This document shows positions 47,041-59,062 of a DNA stretch of 64,000 nucleotides, piece after piece (positions within the stretch are counted from its first letter, which is position 1; each line of letters begins with the position of its first letter). The translations under genes and the position numbers were made by a program. This DNA is from Helianthus annuus (taxonomy: Eukaryota > Streptophyta > Magnoliopsida > Asterales > Asteraceae): contig NC_035437.2 of the NCBI RefSeq assembly GCF_002127325.2, positions 169,569,255 through 169,633,254 on the forward strand, in the 5' to 3' direction. The notes beneath the pieces were generated by a model that was not told the DNA's origin, did no database searches, and saw nothing but the letters and a program-made list of their open reading frames with translations.

Positions 47041-48366
47041 GAGTAGGGATCCTGCAGAAAGTGTGTTTTTCCTAGAAAGTGTAGGCAGCGATCTGGGCCA
47101 TTAGATGAGTGTGTTTAATGGCTTAGATCAAATGGATGGCATTTTCGTAATATCTGAGTTATATAATTAGAGACTTTTAATATAGTGAGGGTATTTTGGT
47201 AATTGGAAGTGTTTTAAATCAGTTAAGAAACTGCCATATCAATAACCAATCCCTAAATTCATGCGATTTCCCCTCTTTCTCTCTCTCTCCCTCTCTAAAC
47301 CCACCTCCAAAAACCTCAAAACGGTGATGGCCGACACAGTGGAGGAGGGATTTTGTGGGGTTAGGTGGCGGCGCAGGATGGCGCTGTGGTGGTGGTGCTC
47401 AGCGACCAAAAGGGGGTAGACAGAGAGGAGCGCCTGGGGTGACGCCGCCACTGACGATCAGTCAAGGTTTCCGGCGAGCCCTTTTCGAATCCAGGTCAAT
47501 CTCATTTAACTCTAGGTTACCCGATTCACTTTCGTATCTTCGTTGTATGATTTAAGGTTGATGTGTTTTACCACTTTAAGGTTGTGTTGAAGACGAAGAC
47601 ACTGACAGTGTGTCCAGCAATCTGCTTGCTGTTAAAACACAATGTCAAGAAATCTGCTTGCTGTTAAAACACAGCGTCAAGAAATCTGCTTGCTGTTAAA
47701 ACACAATGTCCAGCAATCTGCTTGTTGTTAAAACACAGCGTCAAGGAAATCTGCTTGTTGTTAAAACACAATGTCAAGAAATCTGCTTGCTGTTAAAACA
47801 CAATGTCAAGAATCCTCCAGCAATCTGCTTGCTGTTAAAACACAGCGTCAAGAAATCTGCTTGCTGTTAAAACACGGTGTCAAGAAATCTACTTGTTGTT
47901 AAAACACAATGGCCAGCAATCTGCTTGCTGTTAAAACACAGCGTCAAGAAATCTGCTTGCTGTTAAAACACAATGTCAAGAAATCTGCTTGCTGTTAAAA
48001 CACAATATCAAGAATCCTCCAGCAAATCTACTTGCGGTTAAAACACAGCGTCAAGAAATATGCTTGTTGTTAAAACACAATGTCAAGAATCCTCCAGCAA
48101 TGTCGTAAAATCTTGTTTTACGAATTCCTGTGAATATGTCTATGGATTGTACGATTTAAATTGAAACTGTCAGTTTGAATTAAATGGGATATTTAGTTTC
48201 CATAATTTTCTGGTTAGTTAGTTATCCTAATAAAATAATCCATAGTTAAAATAATATTCAAATTACACAATTGCTCTTTTAGTTAAAATCCTTCAATGCC
48301 ACATGTCGTGTTCTTATTGCTTCCTAGACTTTCTAGGAAAAATACACTTTCTACCCAACTCCTATT
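47039..48366. mobile_element. (TA)n-flanked element C, about 1.3 kb, with gene-like insert and minisatellite
   Basis: The left part (AAAGTGTGTTTTTCCTAGAA, then ccattagatgagtgtgttta) matches the inverted right part of B. The right part, inverted (AGGAGTTGGGTAGAAAGTG), matches the left part of B. Between them lies a CT-repeat followed by GC-rich DNA (about 47270-47500) that looks like a captured 5' gene end, then a 32-bp minisatellite. No complete ORF. Confidence 0.6.
47610..48110. repeat. 32-bp minisatellite, 14 copies
   Basis: Fourteen copies of a unit containing aatctgcttgctgttaaaac followed by acagcgtcaag or acaatgtcaag. Some units carry an extra atcctccagc, giving a higher-order pattern. 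It is not a CRISPR: there are no unique spacers and the units abut. Confidence 0.93.
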
Positions 48367-48481
48367 CATATATATATATGCACACATTTTTTGTGTATTA
48401 ATTTTAGAAGACAAGTTTTAACCCTTCATTCGGCTCATTTTTCAAGTAGACAAGATTAATCACCGAAATTTTATAACATTT

Positions 48482-50180
48482 TGTAACACCCCAAAATTTA
48501 TTATTAAATATATTTATATATGAACCTAGTTAGGATGCAAGTGAAAAATCTTAACTTAAAAGATATGTTCTAGCCATTTAAAAATAAACAATCAAACAAG
48601 ATGGGTCAATTTGTGAAAGTTGGAAAGACAAGTATTAAAAAAACAAACTTAAAACACAAAGACACACACATCGACTAGAACCAGAGAAAGAAAGGGGGAA
48701 ACCCTTTCCATCACAAAATCTAGAAATTGAAAGGAAATTATGGCTAGAATTTATGTATGAACACTTATAATCGATCATCTAGGCTTGTTTAACCAAAGGT
48801 AAGTCACAATTCTTGATTTGGTTGATTATGATGTGATGAGAATGTATAAAATTGGTAAATTCCTTAAGTATCTAAGTGGTATAGTGTAAATTGATGAAGA
48901 AACCAAGATTTCAAGCAAGTATGAATGTTAATTGAATGAAATTGAGGTGTTAATATGTTTTGATAAAAGTCTCTATAAATCATGAAATGGGTTTTATAGG
49001 TGTGATAATAAAATAGGAGATTTTGGGTAAAATTGTGATGTTATCAAGTCCATTAGGATGTGGGATGAATGAATATGTTAACATTAGTGGTTGTGATGAT
49101 TTAAGTAATTGGAAAAATTTAATGTATAGGGAAATACAGTGTGAAATAACATGAAAAACAATAAGTTCTCAATAACCATGAATGTTGCACGCCAAGTGCT
49201 CGATGAAATGCATTAGACAATGATTATGTGAATTAATGACAATTCTTAGTGATATCCATGTTTAGAATATGAGAAATAGTTGTATGCAATAAAATGGATT
49301 CATGAGAACTAAAGAACGAATGTGTTATGTGTAGGCGTGAAGGAAGAAGGTCCACGTAGCAAGAAGTTTCAAGGCCCACAAGACCGAGGTACGTTACTTG
49401 TACGATTAAAGTTTTATTTGTAGCAATGCTTATTGTTGTATCTTGTGGAAATCGTAATACTTGAAGAATGGTAATGTGATTGACCCGTTACGAATGGGTC
49501 AAACAAATTAGAATGTTATGTTGAAAGAATGGTCGTAAGTTGATCCGTTATGAATGGTTCAAACGGACTAGAATGAGAATGTAAAAAGAATGGCCGTAAG
49601 TTGGTCCATTATGAACGGGTCAAACAGACTAGAAGGAGAATGTAAAAAAGAATGGTTGTATGTTGATCCGTTATGATGGGTCAAACGAACTAGAATGATT
49701 CTATGTTGACCTATTATGAACGGGTCAAAAAAATTAATGTTGATATTAGTCTAGAAAGAGCTATAAATGAGAATGAGATAATATTATGATTATCATGTTT
49801 GATGGAAGTTACTATAATGTGTTGTATGCAATTGATAACAATTCTTGTTGTTGTGTTTTAGGTAAAGCTCCACTTTAGGTGATCCGTGACGCTTGGAACG
49901 AACACACATGCACTTCTCGCCCTCAATACGCTTCCGAACTAAATTATGCAAATGGGTCAAACATTTTGTTTATTATGTAGTTAAAGTGCAGTTGTTAAAT
50001 TAACCCAAGACATGTGTTCCATAACTTTTTGTAAATGTTGGATGGTTTGTAACTAGTTAAAAATGGTTAACTTTGTATGTATAACCAAGTTTTCTTTAGT
50101 AATGTATAAAAGTTCGAATTTGGTCGTAATTTTCATGGTTTAACTTTTGGTTTTGACCGCTTGAAAGAATGGGCGTTTCA
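48482..50180 (+). repeat. Probable solo LTR, about 1.7 kb
   Basis: Starts TGTAACACCCCAAAATTTA and ends GGGCGTTTCA. The flanks CATTT (48477-48481) and GATTT (50181-50185) differ at one base, which would suit an old 5-bp duplication. Inside is a run of gtaagttgatccgttatgaa-type repeats (49480-49740). No PBS or gag follows. Confidence 0.6.
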
Positions 50181-50711
50181 GATTTAACCGGAAAATGATC
50201 GATTAAGACTGCCTAGGGTTATCGACCTGAAGTTGACCGTTTAGCAATTAACTGACTGATTTGATGAAAATTACTCTGTGAACCTCCGACTAGCGACTAA
50301 TCGGATGTTACTCGGGATTTTCACAACCATACTTTTATGAATCGTGTAATGATCATTTCTAGAGTGACAAAAATGAAGATACGTATTCGTTATTATAAAG
50401 GATAGTCACGAGTGAACATGCATTTCACTCCTAACTCGTACAAATCTATCTTTTTATTTCTCTTAGACTGCCTCCAACTGGAAATCCGTAGTCCCGCCCG
50501 AGTGACGTGGAATAAATCCAAGTTTTCAGGCTTAATGGAGCATATCCGATTTGTAAAGATCCGAAAGAAAAATCCGACAGCAAGGGCTTCATATGTCTGG
50601 GTTCTTGAGCCATTTTCTTTTGTTTTTTATTTTTATTTCTCAATGGTAATTTTTTAGTTCAGGCTTGGGTTGATTTGGAAAGCTTCATGGAGGTTCAATG
50701 GAGGAGGTTAT
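50181..50711. other. Intergenic, nothing recognised
   Basis: Mixed composition; the open frames near 50412-50657 have no family motif. It separates two LTRs. Confidence 0.45.
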
Positions 50712-52698
50712 TGTAACGCTCCGCTCTCTCTGTATTTCTATTTTTAGAAAATACGTGTTCTTTTTCCTAATTTTGGAATCATAGTCGAAATCAAATCGAA
50801 AAACAGGTTAAAAACAAACAACGGCAAAAATTACGCGATTTTACGTAATCGATGAACGGACACGCCAATAACGACTACCGACACCATTATATATATATAT
50901 ATATATAAACTTTTAGATTGCGACATTACGGAGCATTCGGGTTGCGAAGACGGATCTCGTAGGAGCTTACGTGCTGTTCTAAATATAGAAAACGGGCTTG
51001 TGGGCCTTGGGCCCAAGCTCAAAGCCCACTGGCAAACCCTATGTATAAAACACTAGCAAACCCTATCTCCTTTATTTTGATACAGCCGCTACCAAGAGTT
51101 TCCCCCTCATTCTTGTGTCTAAGCTATATCTACAAAATAAACACACAAGAGGGATACAAGAACCCCATCTTCTTTCACTTTTTGACTTAGAAAACCTAAA
51201 TTACATAATCATCTCAACAAATGCCCTCAATCAGGCCTCTCTTCTCTCTATATGTAACAACTCACACTAAAATTAATACTTAGTAAATTAATTATCTATT
51301 AAGGAAACCCTAATTGAGAAACCCAAGCAATTCTACACTAACCCTAAAATTTTCATAACAATCGGAATCAGGATCAGGACCCCTAAAACTCAAGGGGGTT
51401 AAACCCTAAATGATAATTATCTTCGAAAATACGTTGTCTGAATTAGGAATACATAAACTGACGACTCACCAAGGCTACCCAAGACACGAGGCTACCCTAG
51501 GCTAGGGGGGTATGCCCCGCGATACGCGACAGAAACAGAAGCACCTTCCGCCACTCGCGGGAGGTTTGAAATTTCAGTATATATAGGGGGGCTTGGGACT
51601 TGATCAGATTGCTTGTTTCGACATTAAAACTCGTTTCATTCACTGAGTTATACGTAAATTACTATCAACACACACAAATCACGGAACGCTGCCGCAATAA
51701 GGGTAATAACTCGATTGCTATTACGATTCAACGTCCGATCGATTGAAACTATCCAACGATTGTTTAAGTGCCGCTCAAATTGAGTTTATACTTTGTTATT
51801 CATCGTGATTTCGACTTGAATGTTTGAGTACTGTTCGAACTCGGACTATACTCTGTCATTCGTTGTGAATCAGTTGAATTGTTAAGTATTGCACTTTGTT
51901 AATCGTTGTGAGGGTTTAATCTCGTGAATTGACGTAATTGCTGAATTAGTTACTAACCCCGTTTGTGTGTGCATTGTTATTTAAATTAGGTTAGAAGGCT
52001 AATCAGTAAAGCTTATACTCTGCTCGTAAAATCTGCAATGTGAGTCATTCTCTTTTTTATCAAACTGTTTTACAAAACTCCAAATTATTTTCAAAGTTAT
52101 AATTACAGGGATTAAGTCTATGTAATCACCAAATTACAGCCGGTATGTGGGGTTTTGTATACATTACTTGTTTCCCGTCACACTTGGACAAACGGGTGGC
52201 CAAGGGGTGATCTGACCACAGTCACAGACACCATTGGACAAATGGGCTAGCCAATGGATGGTCGAGTGACAGATATTGTGGGTAGTTGGTTTGATATCAG
52301 AAACATTGTAATCGCTCTTAATACTGTGAATTATAACAAATGTGTCGTTTTCAGTAAAACCGAATGATTCACTCAGTATTTCCCCGCTGACAAAACCTTT
52401 TTCAAACATGTTTCAGGTGATCTGTTGTGAGCAAAGAAAAGTGCCGTGAAGCACTCCCAACTTAGAAAAGTGGCTCAATGTAAATAAATAAAGAAACATG
52501 TTTTGAAAATAAAGATTTCCCTGGGAAATCACATTATTGTAAATTACGGGAATTTATCCCTAAGTTATGAAACGGGCAGTTTAAATTATTAAAAGATCCT
52601 GTTTTAGAAAGTCTTCCGCTGTCGCCTAAATTGAAATACCACAGGATTCCTGTCCCGCAGCTCCTGAAACGGGTCAAACCGGGTCGGGGGCCGTGACA
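50712..52698 (+). repeat. Gypsy-type LTR, about 2 kb, without matching TSD
   Basis: Starts TGTAACGCTCC and ends GGGCCGTGACA. The flanks (GTTAT left, CTATA right) do not match, so it is not a simple solo LTR or one end is wrong. No PBS follows. A GC-rich island with cgcgatacgcgacag and ccactcgcgggagg lies at 51515-51570, and a (TA)n run lies near 50886-50906. Confidence 0.6.
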
Positions 52699-53540
52699 CT
52701 ATATCTATCTCTGCAACACAAAAAAAGGGTTTTCACCTTCAACCTCAGCCATACCTCTCCTTCCCTCTCTCCTCTCTTGCCGGCGATCAGAGCCGCCGTA
52801 CTGACGAGCCACTCCGGTTACCTGTTCTACGGCCAGGAGACCTACCCATAGCCCCTCATCCATTCAACACCCCTTTCTCCCACTCCACGACCGGCGACCG
52901 GCGACCAGCGATTCAGTGGTGCAGTCAACGTCATCCGATAACAACCGTCATCCCCATCACCCACCCTATCCTCTCATCGTCCTCCTCATCCTTCTCGGCG
53001 GCGGAGCCGCCGATAGCGGCGACAGTGGCGGCGTGGTGATGGGTAAGAGACGGACGAGAAGAGAGTGAGTGAGGAGAGAGAGAGAGAGAGAGAGAGAGGA
53101 AAAGCCCCGGTTCGTGGTGGTCCAATGCGATGCCGGCAGATTACCTACGAAGATCGTGATGGCGGAGACAAGCTTCGGCCGTCGGAGCTCAACGAAGACA
53201 GCAACAATGGCATAGCAGATTCGAGATCCAGGTTATGTTTTGATTCATATGCGGATTCTGATTCTAGCTCAGATTCTGATTTGGTTTGGGTCTCGGCGTG
53301 GGTTCGAGCGAAGAAGTTACAAATTCTGGTTAGGTTTGGTTAGATCCAGCTGGGCTTTGGGTTATTTCAGGTCTTTCGGGAGTCTCGGATCGGTGGTCAG
53401 GACTGGTCAAACGGCTCGGGTCAACGGCCATACTTATTCGGGTCATATTCAGTTCCGTTGATTCGGGTTCAAGTCCGGTCCGTTTTGGGAGTCGGTCAAC
53501 TTTGGTCAAGACAGTCAAACGGTTAAACCTGGTCGGCTTC
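52699..53540. other. GC-rich, gene-like 5' region with no identifiable product
   Basis: CT-rich at 52730-52790, GC-rich with ggcggcggagccgccg near 52995, and a (GA)n run at 53075-53100. The open frame at 53065-53343 starts inside the GA repeat and matches no family I know. It joins abruptly to pol sequence near 53540. It could be a captured gene leader; this is not proven. Confidence 0.4.
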
Positions 53541-54805
53541 GGTCAAACCTGGACGCTCTTAGTCGTAAAACTCATGTTAATGCTATTCATATCTCTAGTG
53601 ACCTGCATACTTGTATTCGTGAAGCTCAGTATTCGTCAGCTAATGAAGGTAGTCTATCTGTTGAAGTTCTTGGTGCTAACGTGAATCAAGTCAAAACTAA
53701 ATCTGATGGTCTTCAATATTATCTCAAACGCATCTGGGTGCCAGATCGCGATAATCTTCGTGAGCTCATCATGAATGAGGCTCACATGTCTCGTTACTCT
53801 ATTCATCCAGGTGCCGATAAAATGTACCATGATCTGCGTATGACTTATTGGTGGCCTGGTATGAAGAAGGACATTACTGTATATGTTTCTAAATGCCTTA
53901 CTTGTTCGAAGGTTAAGGCCGAACATCAGCGACCTTCTGGACTCTTAGAACAACCTGAAATCCCAGTTTGGAAATGGGATAGCATTGCTATGGATTTTAT
54001 TACCAAACTACCCCGTACACCTTTTGGTCACGATAGCATCTGGGTGATTGTTGATCGTTTGACCAAATCAGCCCACTTTCTTCCTATTCGTGAAGATTAT
54101 AAAGTGGAGAAACTTGCTCGAATCTATACTGAGGAGATTATATGCCGTCATGGCATACCTCTCGACATAATCTCAGACCGTGATGGTCGTTTTACTCCAC
54201 GTCTTTGGCAAACTTTTCAATCCGCTATGGGTTCTCATTTGAGTCTTAGCACGGCCTTTCATCCTCAAACGGATGGACAGACCGAGCGTACAATTCAGCC
54301 CTAGAGGATATGCTTCGTTCTTGTGTCATCGACTTTGGTGGTAACTGGGATGTACATTTACCATTGATTGAGTTCTCGTACAACAACAGCTATCATTCCA
54401 GTATTCATATGGCTCCTTTCGAAGCTTTGTATGGCCGCAAGTGCCGATCTCCTCTCAGCTGGCATGAGATTGGTGACAAGCAGTTTACTGGCCCTGAAAT
54501 CATTCAAGAGACAACGGATAAGATTCTTCAGATCCGTGATAACTTGATCAAAGCTAGGAGTAGACAAAAGAGCTATGCTGATAATAGCCGTAAGCCTCTG
54601 GAATTTGATGTTGGTGACCGAGTTCTTCTCAAGGTATCGCCCTGGAAGGGAGTAGTTCATTTTGGTAAGAAGGGAAAGCTCGCTCCTCGCTATGTGGGTC
54701 CTTTCAAGATACTCGAAAGGATTGGCAAGGTGGCGTACAGACTCGACCTGCCACAAGAACTAAACAACGTGCATCCAGTGTTCCACGTATCTAACCTACG
54801 TAAAT
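53541..54805 (+). pseudogene. Gypsy pol relic: RNase H end and integrase, one frameshift, 3' cut by an LTR
   Basis: It begins abruptly at LDALSRK (the end of RNase H), then gives an integrase with the zinc-binding HHCC part (...CLTCSKVKAEH), core aspartates in MDFIT and SDRDGRF, and Glu in [10 protein letters not shown] one-base loss near 54299 turns the following codons into CCC TAG and shifts the frame. It resumes at [20 protein letters not shown] and runs through [15 protein letters not shown] and [14 protein letters not shown] to VFHVSNLRK. At 54806 an LTR interrupts it before any chromodomain. The integrase would insert cDNA; this copy is dead. It is a different copy from the element at 1-6927. 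Confidence 0.88.
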
Positions 54806-55247
54806 TGTCACACCCCAACCGATGGCGGAATAATCGGGGCATGGCACTGAGCGAAACAGATTGTTCAAAAGTTTCCATAACAATTATCATTACCAATCAA
54901 TTTAAAGTAACATGTCACATACCATGTCTCACAAGGTAAACAAATTAGTACAGACAAAATCTAGGCAAATAGTTCTATTCCGACAACTCAGATTTTCAAA
55001 TAGCCCAATTGTTTATCTTCTTATAGAGACTCCTGATTACATTAGTACATACAACTATTTATTGGCCTCTAGAAACTTATTATAGCCTCGCTTTCCTAGC
55101 AGATATGCATCCTAAACACCTGTCACATACGTTAAAATAAAAGTCAATACACATAGTGTAAAGGTGAGCATACAAGTTTGATAGTAGCATATAGAGTTCG
55201 AAATAGTTTACGCATAACCAGCACGTACATAGAGGAAAACTAAGCAA
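54806..55247 (-). repeat. Partial gypsy LTR, same family as the LTR at 4201-6927
   Basis: From TGTCACACCCCAACCGATGG to ggaaaactaagca it follows 4201-4610 closely in parts (gcgaaacagattgttcaaaa; cctgtcacatacgttaaaat; cgcataaccagcacgtaca), with a diverged stretch in between. The match stops at agca and gag sequence begins. The outer end abuts the pol relic after taaat. Confidence 0.85.
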
Positions 55248-55398
55248 CCTTCCCAGAGGCTTCAATCAACGACCTCCACCATGCTAGGGCTTCACCCTTA
55301 AATGATTGGGATGCAAACTTCACCATATCCCTTTCAGCACAACCACTAATGTCCACAACAGTGTCCATTTCATCAAGCCAAGTCATACAATCTACTGC
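55248..55398 (-). pseudogene. Gag fragment (about 50 codons) of the 60.7 kb gag family
   Basis: On the minus strand it reads DCMTWLDEMDTVVDISGCAE ... SFKGEALAWWRSL, nearly identical to residues of the ORF at 60677. It is joined on one side to an LTR piece and on the other cut by the LTR starting at 55399. Confidence 0.88.
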
Positions 55399-58300
55399 TG
55401 TAACACCTCGAAAAATTTCGTCCAATAATGTCTTGACACGTGTCATAAGGTTCCGGTATGTGAAAAACATACTTTAGAGGGACTAAAAGTGACAAACAGT
55501 GAAAACTATGGAACGTAAGGGTCCAAAGTGTCAACAATGGATAAATAGACTCTATGATAACCCTACATAATGTTCATAACCTTAAACGGATGGTTCATGG
55601 GTCATACGACGCGGAAATTTTCACAAAAGTGAAGTATTGCAAACTATAGGGGCCAAAAGTGTCAACATGTTGAATTTATACCTCTGAGTGAACTTTTGGC
55701 AGACCCGAAGCTTTGAGAAGCTAAAATATACTCACTAGAATATGTGGTAAAAATTTCATGAAGTTTCGTCAACGTATGAGAAAGTTATGGCCAAAACCGT
55801 ACTTAAGGGACTAAAAGCGTCAACGTCGAATTTCATGGCTTTTCGGTTGAGCGCAAAGTTATCCGAGGACATTACCATGTTGGTAAATGTCCTAAGGTTC
55901 TTAAAAACCAAGTTTGGGGGTTTACGAGTCAAAATAAGCAGCCGAAACATCGCGTGCAAGTGCAGGGACCAAATCTGCCAATGTTTGAAAGTTTTTGGGC
56001 CTGCAGACCCCAGGCGACCCGCCTGGGAATCCTTAGGCGGGCCGCGTGAGACTATCAGAAGCGAAATTTCGCGAAAATTGCAATTCTGGTCCGAATTTGA
56101 AGTGCATAACAGCTCATGGCACCTCCAAAAGCTCCAATAAACATCCTTGCATGCCTATGGCAACAGTAACCTATCCTCAACCTCTGAATCCCTCTTTAAA
56201 TCAGATCAAAACCCCATTTCTTAGCATTTCCTTTTGTGATCAAGAACACTCTCAACTTGCAAAACTCTCTCAAGCATTTCTGGAGCATTTCTGATCAACA
56301 AGGCAACATCCTAGTAGTAACTAAGCATCTATAGGACCTTTGTAAGCTTCTAATTCGTTCTCTAATCCGTTCTTGCTTTGATTATTGCTAAAAGTCAAAC
56401 TGTTGTTCATAAGCTTTGACCTTCTGATTAAACGGATTTCTTTCAGTCATTTCTCGAATTGAAACCTGATATATGTTGGTATTTATGTGGGAAACAAACC
56501 CTCTAAAGGGTACTATCTGAATCCCACTATATGCATGCTAATTGTCGAGTCAAACATGTTTCTAAAAAGTCAACAGAAGTGATTTTTGCAAAAATAAGCT
56601 TGAATGTTAATATATTAGACATGCAATCTGATTGATCATCATAAATGACTTGTAATACATATAAGAATGTGTTTTACCATCATCAACTCGACAATCTATA
56701 GTATAGACACGAATCGGAACCGAAAGTCTTGTAAAACGATTATCTCGTAGACTATCGATTCGGATTCACACATGCATGTTCGAGATCTGTATTGGAAAGT
56801 ATTTTTGACCATTTTTATTTTGGTAAAACTTTCTGGAATTTTTGTTGATTGAGTCTATACTTAGCCGATTCAAATGCATGTTTCCGATTTATGCATAAAG
56901 TTGACTATTTTGCCCTTTTTGAGATAAAACGTGATTTCTGGAAAAGTGAAAGAATAGAAATCTTTATTTCTAATATATAAACTTGCATCGAAAATTTCGG
57001 ATCAGTTGGTGGTCCAGATTTTGAGTTATGGCCATTAGCGTAAAACTATATCTTAAAGTTACATAAACGGCCCTTTTCGCGTATAACCCACTTCTGGCCA
57101 CGTTTTGATATAAAACTTTTTACCCACTGATGTATTATAATATTTTGGGATTTTTGATGATTTTTAATTAATTTTTGGCTGAACGTATCTTAGATCGCTT
57201 AGTCGATTCGGTTTATGTCGGTTTTGACCGTTTAAGCCATAAAATGAGTTTTATACATTCTTTTGACCCGAAACCTTTTCCTACTGTTTTTAATTGTTGA
57301 ATAAAGTATTTTAAGTATTCTGGAAATATAAAAATCTCAGCTTTTCCTTGAAAACCCGAAAACGCCCTTAAATCGCATTTTTAGCGTGTTAAGCGTATAG
57401 TAAGCGTTATACTCGTTTTAATTATATAAGACCTATACCTACTGATGTGTATAGCATATTTTCATATAAAAACAATGAGTATAAGTACATGAACTCAGAC
57501 TTCCAGTTTTGGCGTTTTTAGCCCTTGTAAATTTACTAAAATACCCCTACGGTGCATAGTTTGGTTTTAAATGATAAATTTGATATATGGGTCATACCCT
57601 ACTGTTATAACCTGTTAAATTAAGTATATTTTCTGTATGAACCAGACCCGAAACTCAGATTTCTAATTTTACTCTTTTATGATCTTTTAAATGACCAAAA
57701 TGCCCTTCTAAGGCATAAATTGAGTTTAAAATTATTCCGGGCAATATAGAACATAACTTACTGATATTATATCATATTTAAGGCATAATTATCTCAGGGA
57801 ACTTGCATTTGACTTATTTGGCTACCCGTAACGCCCTTTTTGCGTTCGGTTCGGGTTACGTAACTAGTTTGCGTAAATTGACCGAAACGGGTCAAACGTT
57901 ATCATTTTTATCTCAAAATCCAGGATGTATTTAGTATACCCATATTATACAAGTATTCAAGCTTGTCGGGTCTAAATCACATTCCATCCGGTCTTTCGCT
58001 TAATCGTGCGTTTAACCGTATCATCCTTAAAACTAACCGGTCAAAGCTTAGGCTTAATTAAAGACCCGTTAGTATTCTAATTGGTTATTTATACCATCGT
58101 TCCAGACTAGAGCTTTCCGGTAAATTGTACCTACGCTTACTTAGGAATACGGCTGAGTTATTATTCTTGCTATTTGAGACAGGAGCTAGCTCAGGTAAAT
58201 ACTTTTAACTTATTTTCCCTTATGCGGGCTTGGGATACGGTATTATAAAAATACCGCTTGGTCGGGTGTAGAAACTGTTTAATCGGAGATGATTAAATTG

Positions 58301-59046
58301 CATAATCCCGTTTTAATCTGTGTTGATTGATAACAAATAACATTGGGGGTTAATGACCGTGTCCTGGATATCCTTGGCTCATTTTAAAAAGTGAATGGCC
58401 ACGACGTAAGCACAAGGTGTAGGCAAAACACCTCCTGTTGCATATGTATAACGTATACTCACTCGTGAGATTATCTTCTTGTGAGATTATATTTGTGGTG
58501 TGTCGATTAATCTTGTCCGGCTTGTATTGTATAATCACCGGCCCTAAATGTTGGACAACCATGTAAATCGGATACAAGATTTTTATTAATAAAATTGTCC
58601 CAAGTATAAAGATTAATTTTGCCTCTGTGCATTTTAATCAATGTGTCAAGATGTTTTGTGCCGTTTGCACTCGTATCACTTTTCAAACTCTTTTTCCAAA
58701 CTGAGTCAGTTAATTGTATTTACCAGTGTAAACTGACGTATTTTTCAAAAGGTTAAGTGGCAGGTACTATGCGTAATTGGCTGGGAGCTCGGGGCGTTAC
58801 TAGGGAATCTTGCAAATCCTAGATGCCTAAAGTCTATTGAACAGTTTTCTTTTATTGATCCGCCTGTGGATCCTTTACCTTCCGTTGTAATACTTTGACA
58901 TTACTTATATTCGGAATGTAATATATTTATCTTTTGCTTCCGCTGTGCATTTATATATTGTGTTGTTTGTCTATGATGATGCCAACTACGTCACTATACT
59001 CCCCACCGGGCCCACCGGTGACACGTGGAAAAATTGGGGTGTGACA
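55399..59046 (+). repeat. 5' LTR, 3,648 bp
   Basis: Starts TGTAACACCTCGAAAAATTT, ends GGGGTGTGACA, followed by ggt and the PBS. A GC-rich island with caggcgacccgcctggg and taggcgggccgcg lies at 55995-56045. No coding content. Confidence 0.9.
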
Positions 59047-59049
59047 GGT

Positions 59050-59062
59050 TGGTATCAGAGCC
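59050..59062 (+). other. Primer-binding site (initiator-Met tRNA)
   Basis: TGGTATCAGAGCC, a full match to the plant initiator-Met type, three bases after the LTR. It fixes plus orientation. Confidence 0.93.

Noticed and set aside
47610..48110. Regular 32-bp repeats, CRISPR-like at first sight
   Set aside because: Units are contiguous with no unique spacers, in plant nuclear DNA; it is a minisatellite.
50712..52698. Calling this a solo LTR with TSD
   Set aside because: The ends look like an LTR, but the flanking five bases do not match, so only LTR-type repeat is claimed.
53065..53343. 92-residue open frame starting in (GA)n
   Set aside because: Its start codon lies at the head of a GA microsatellite (Glu-Arg repeats) and no domain is recognisable; kept only as part of the gene-like region.
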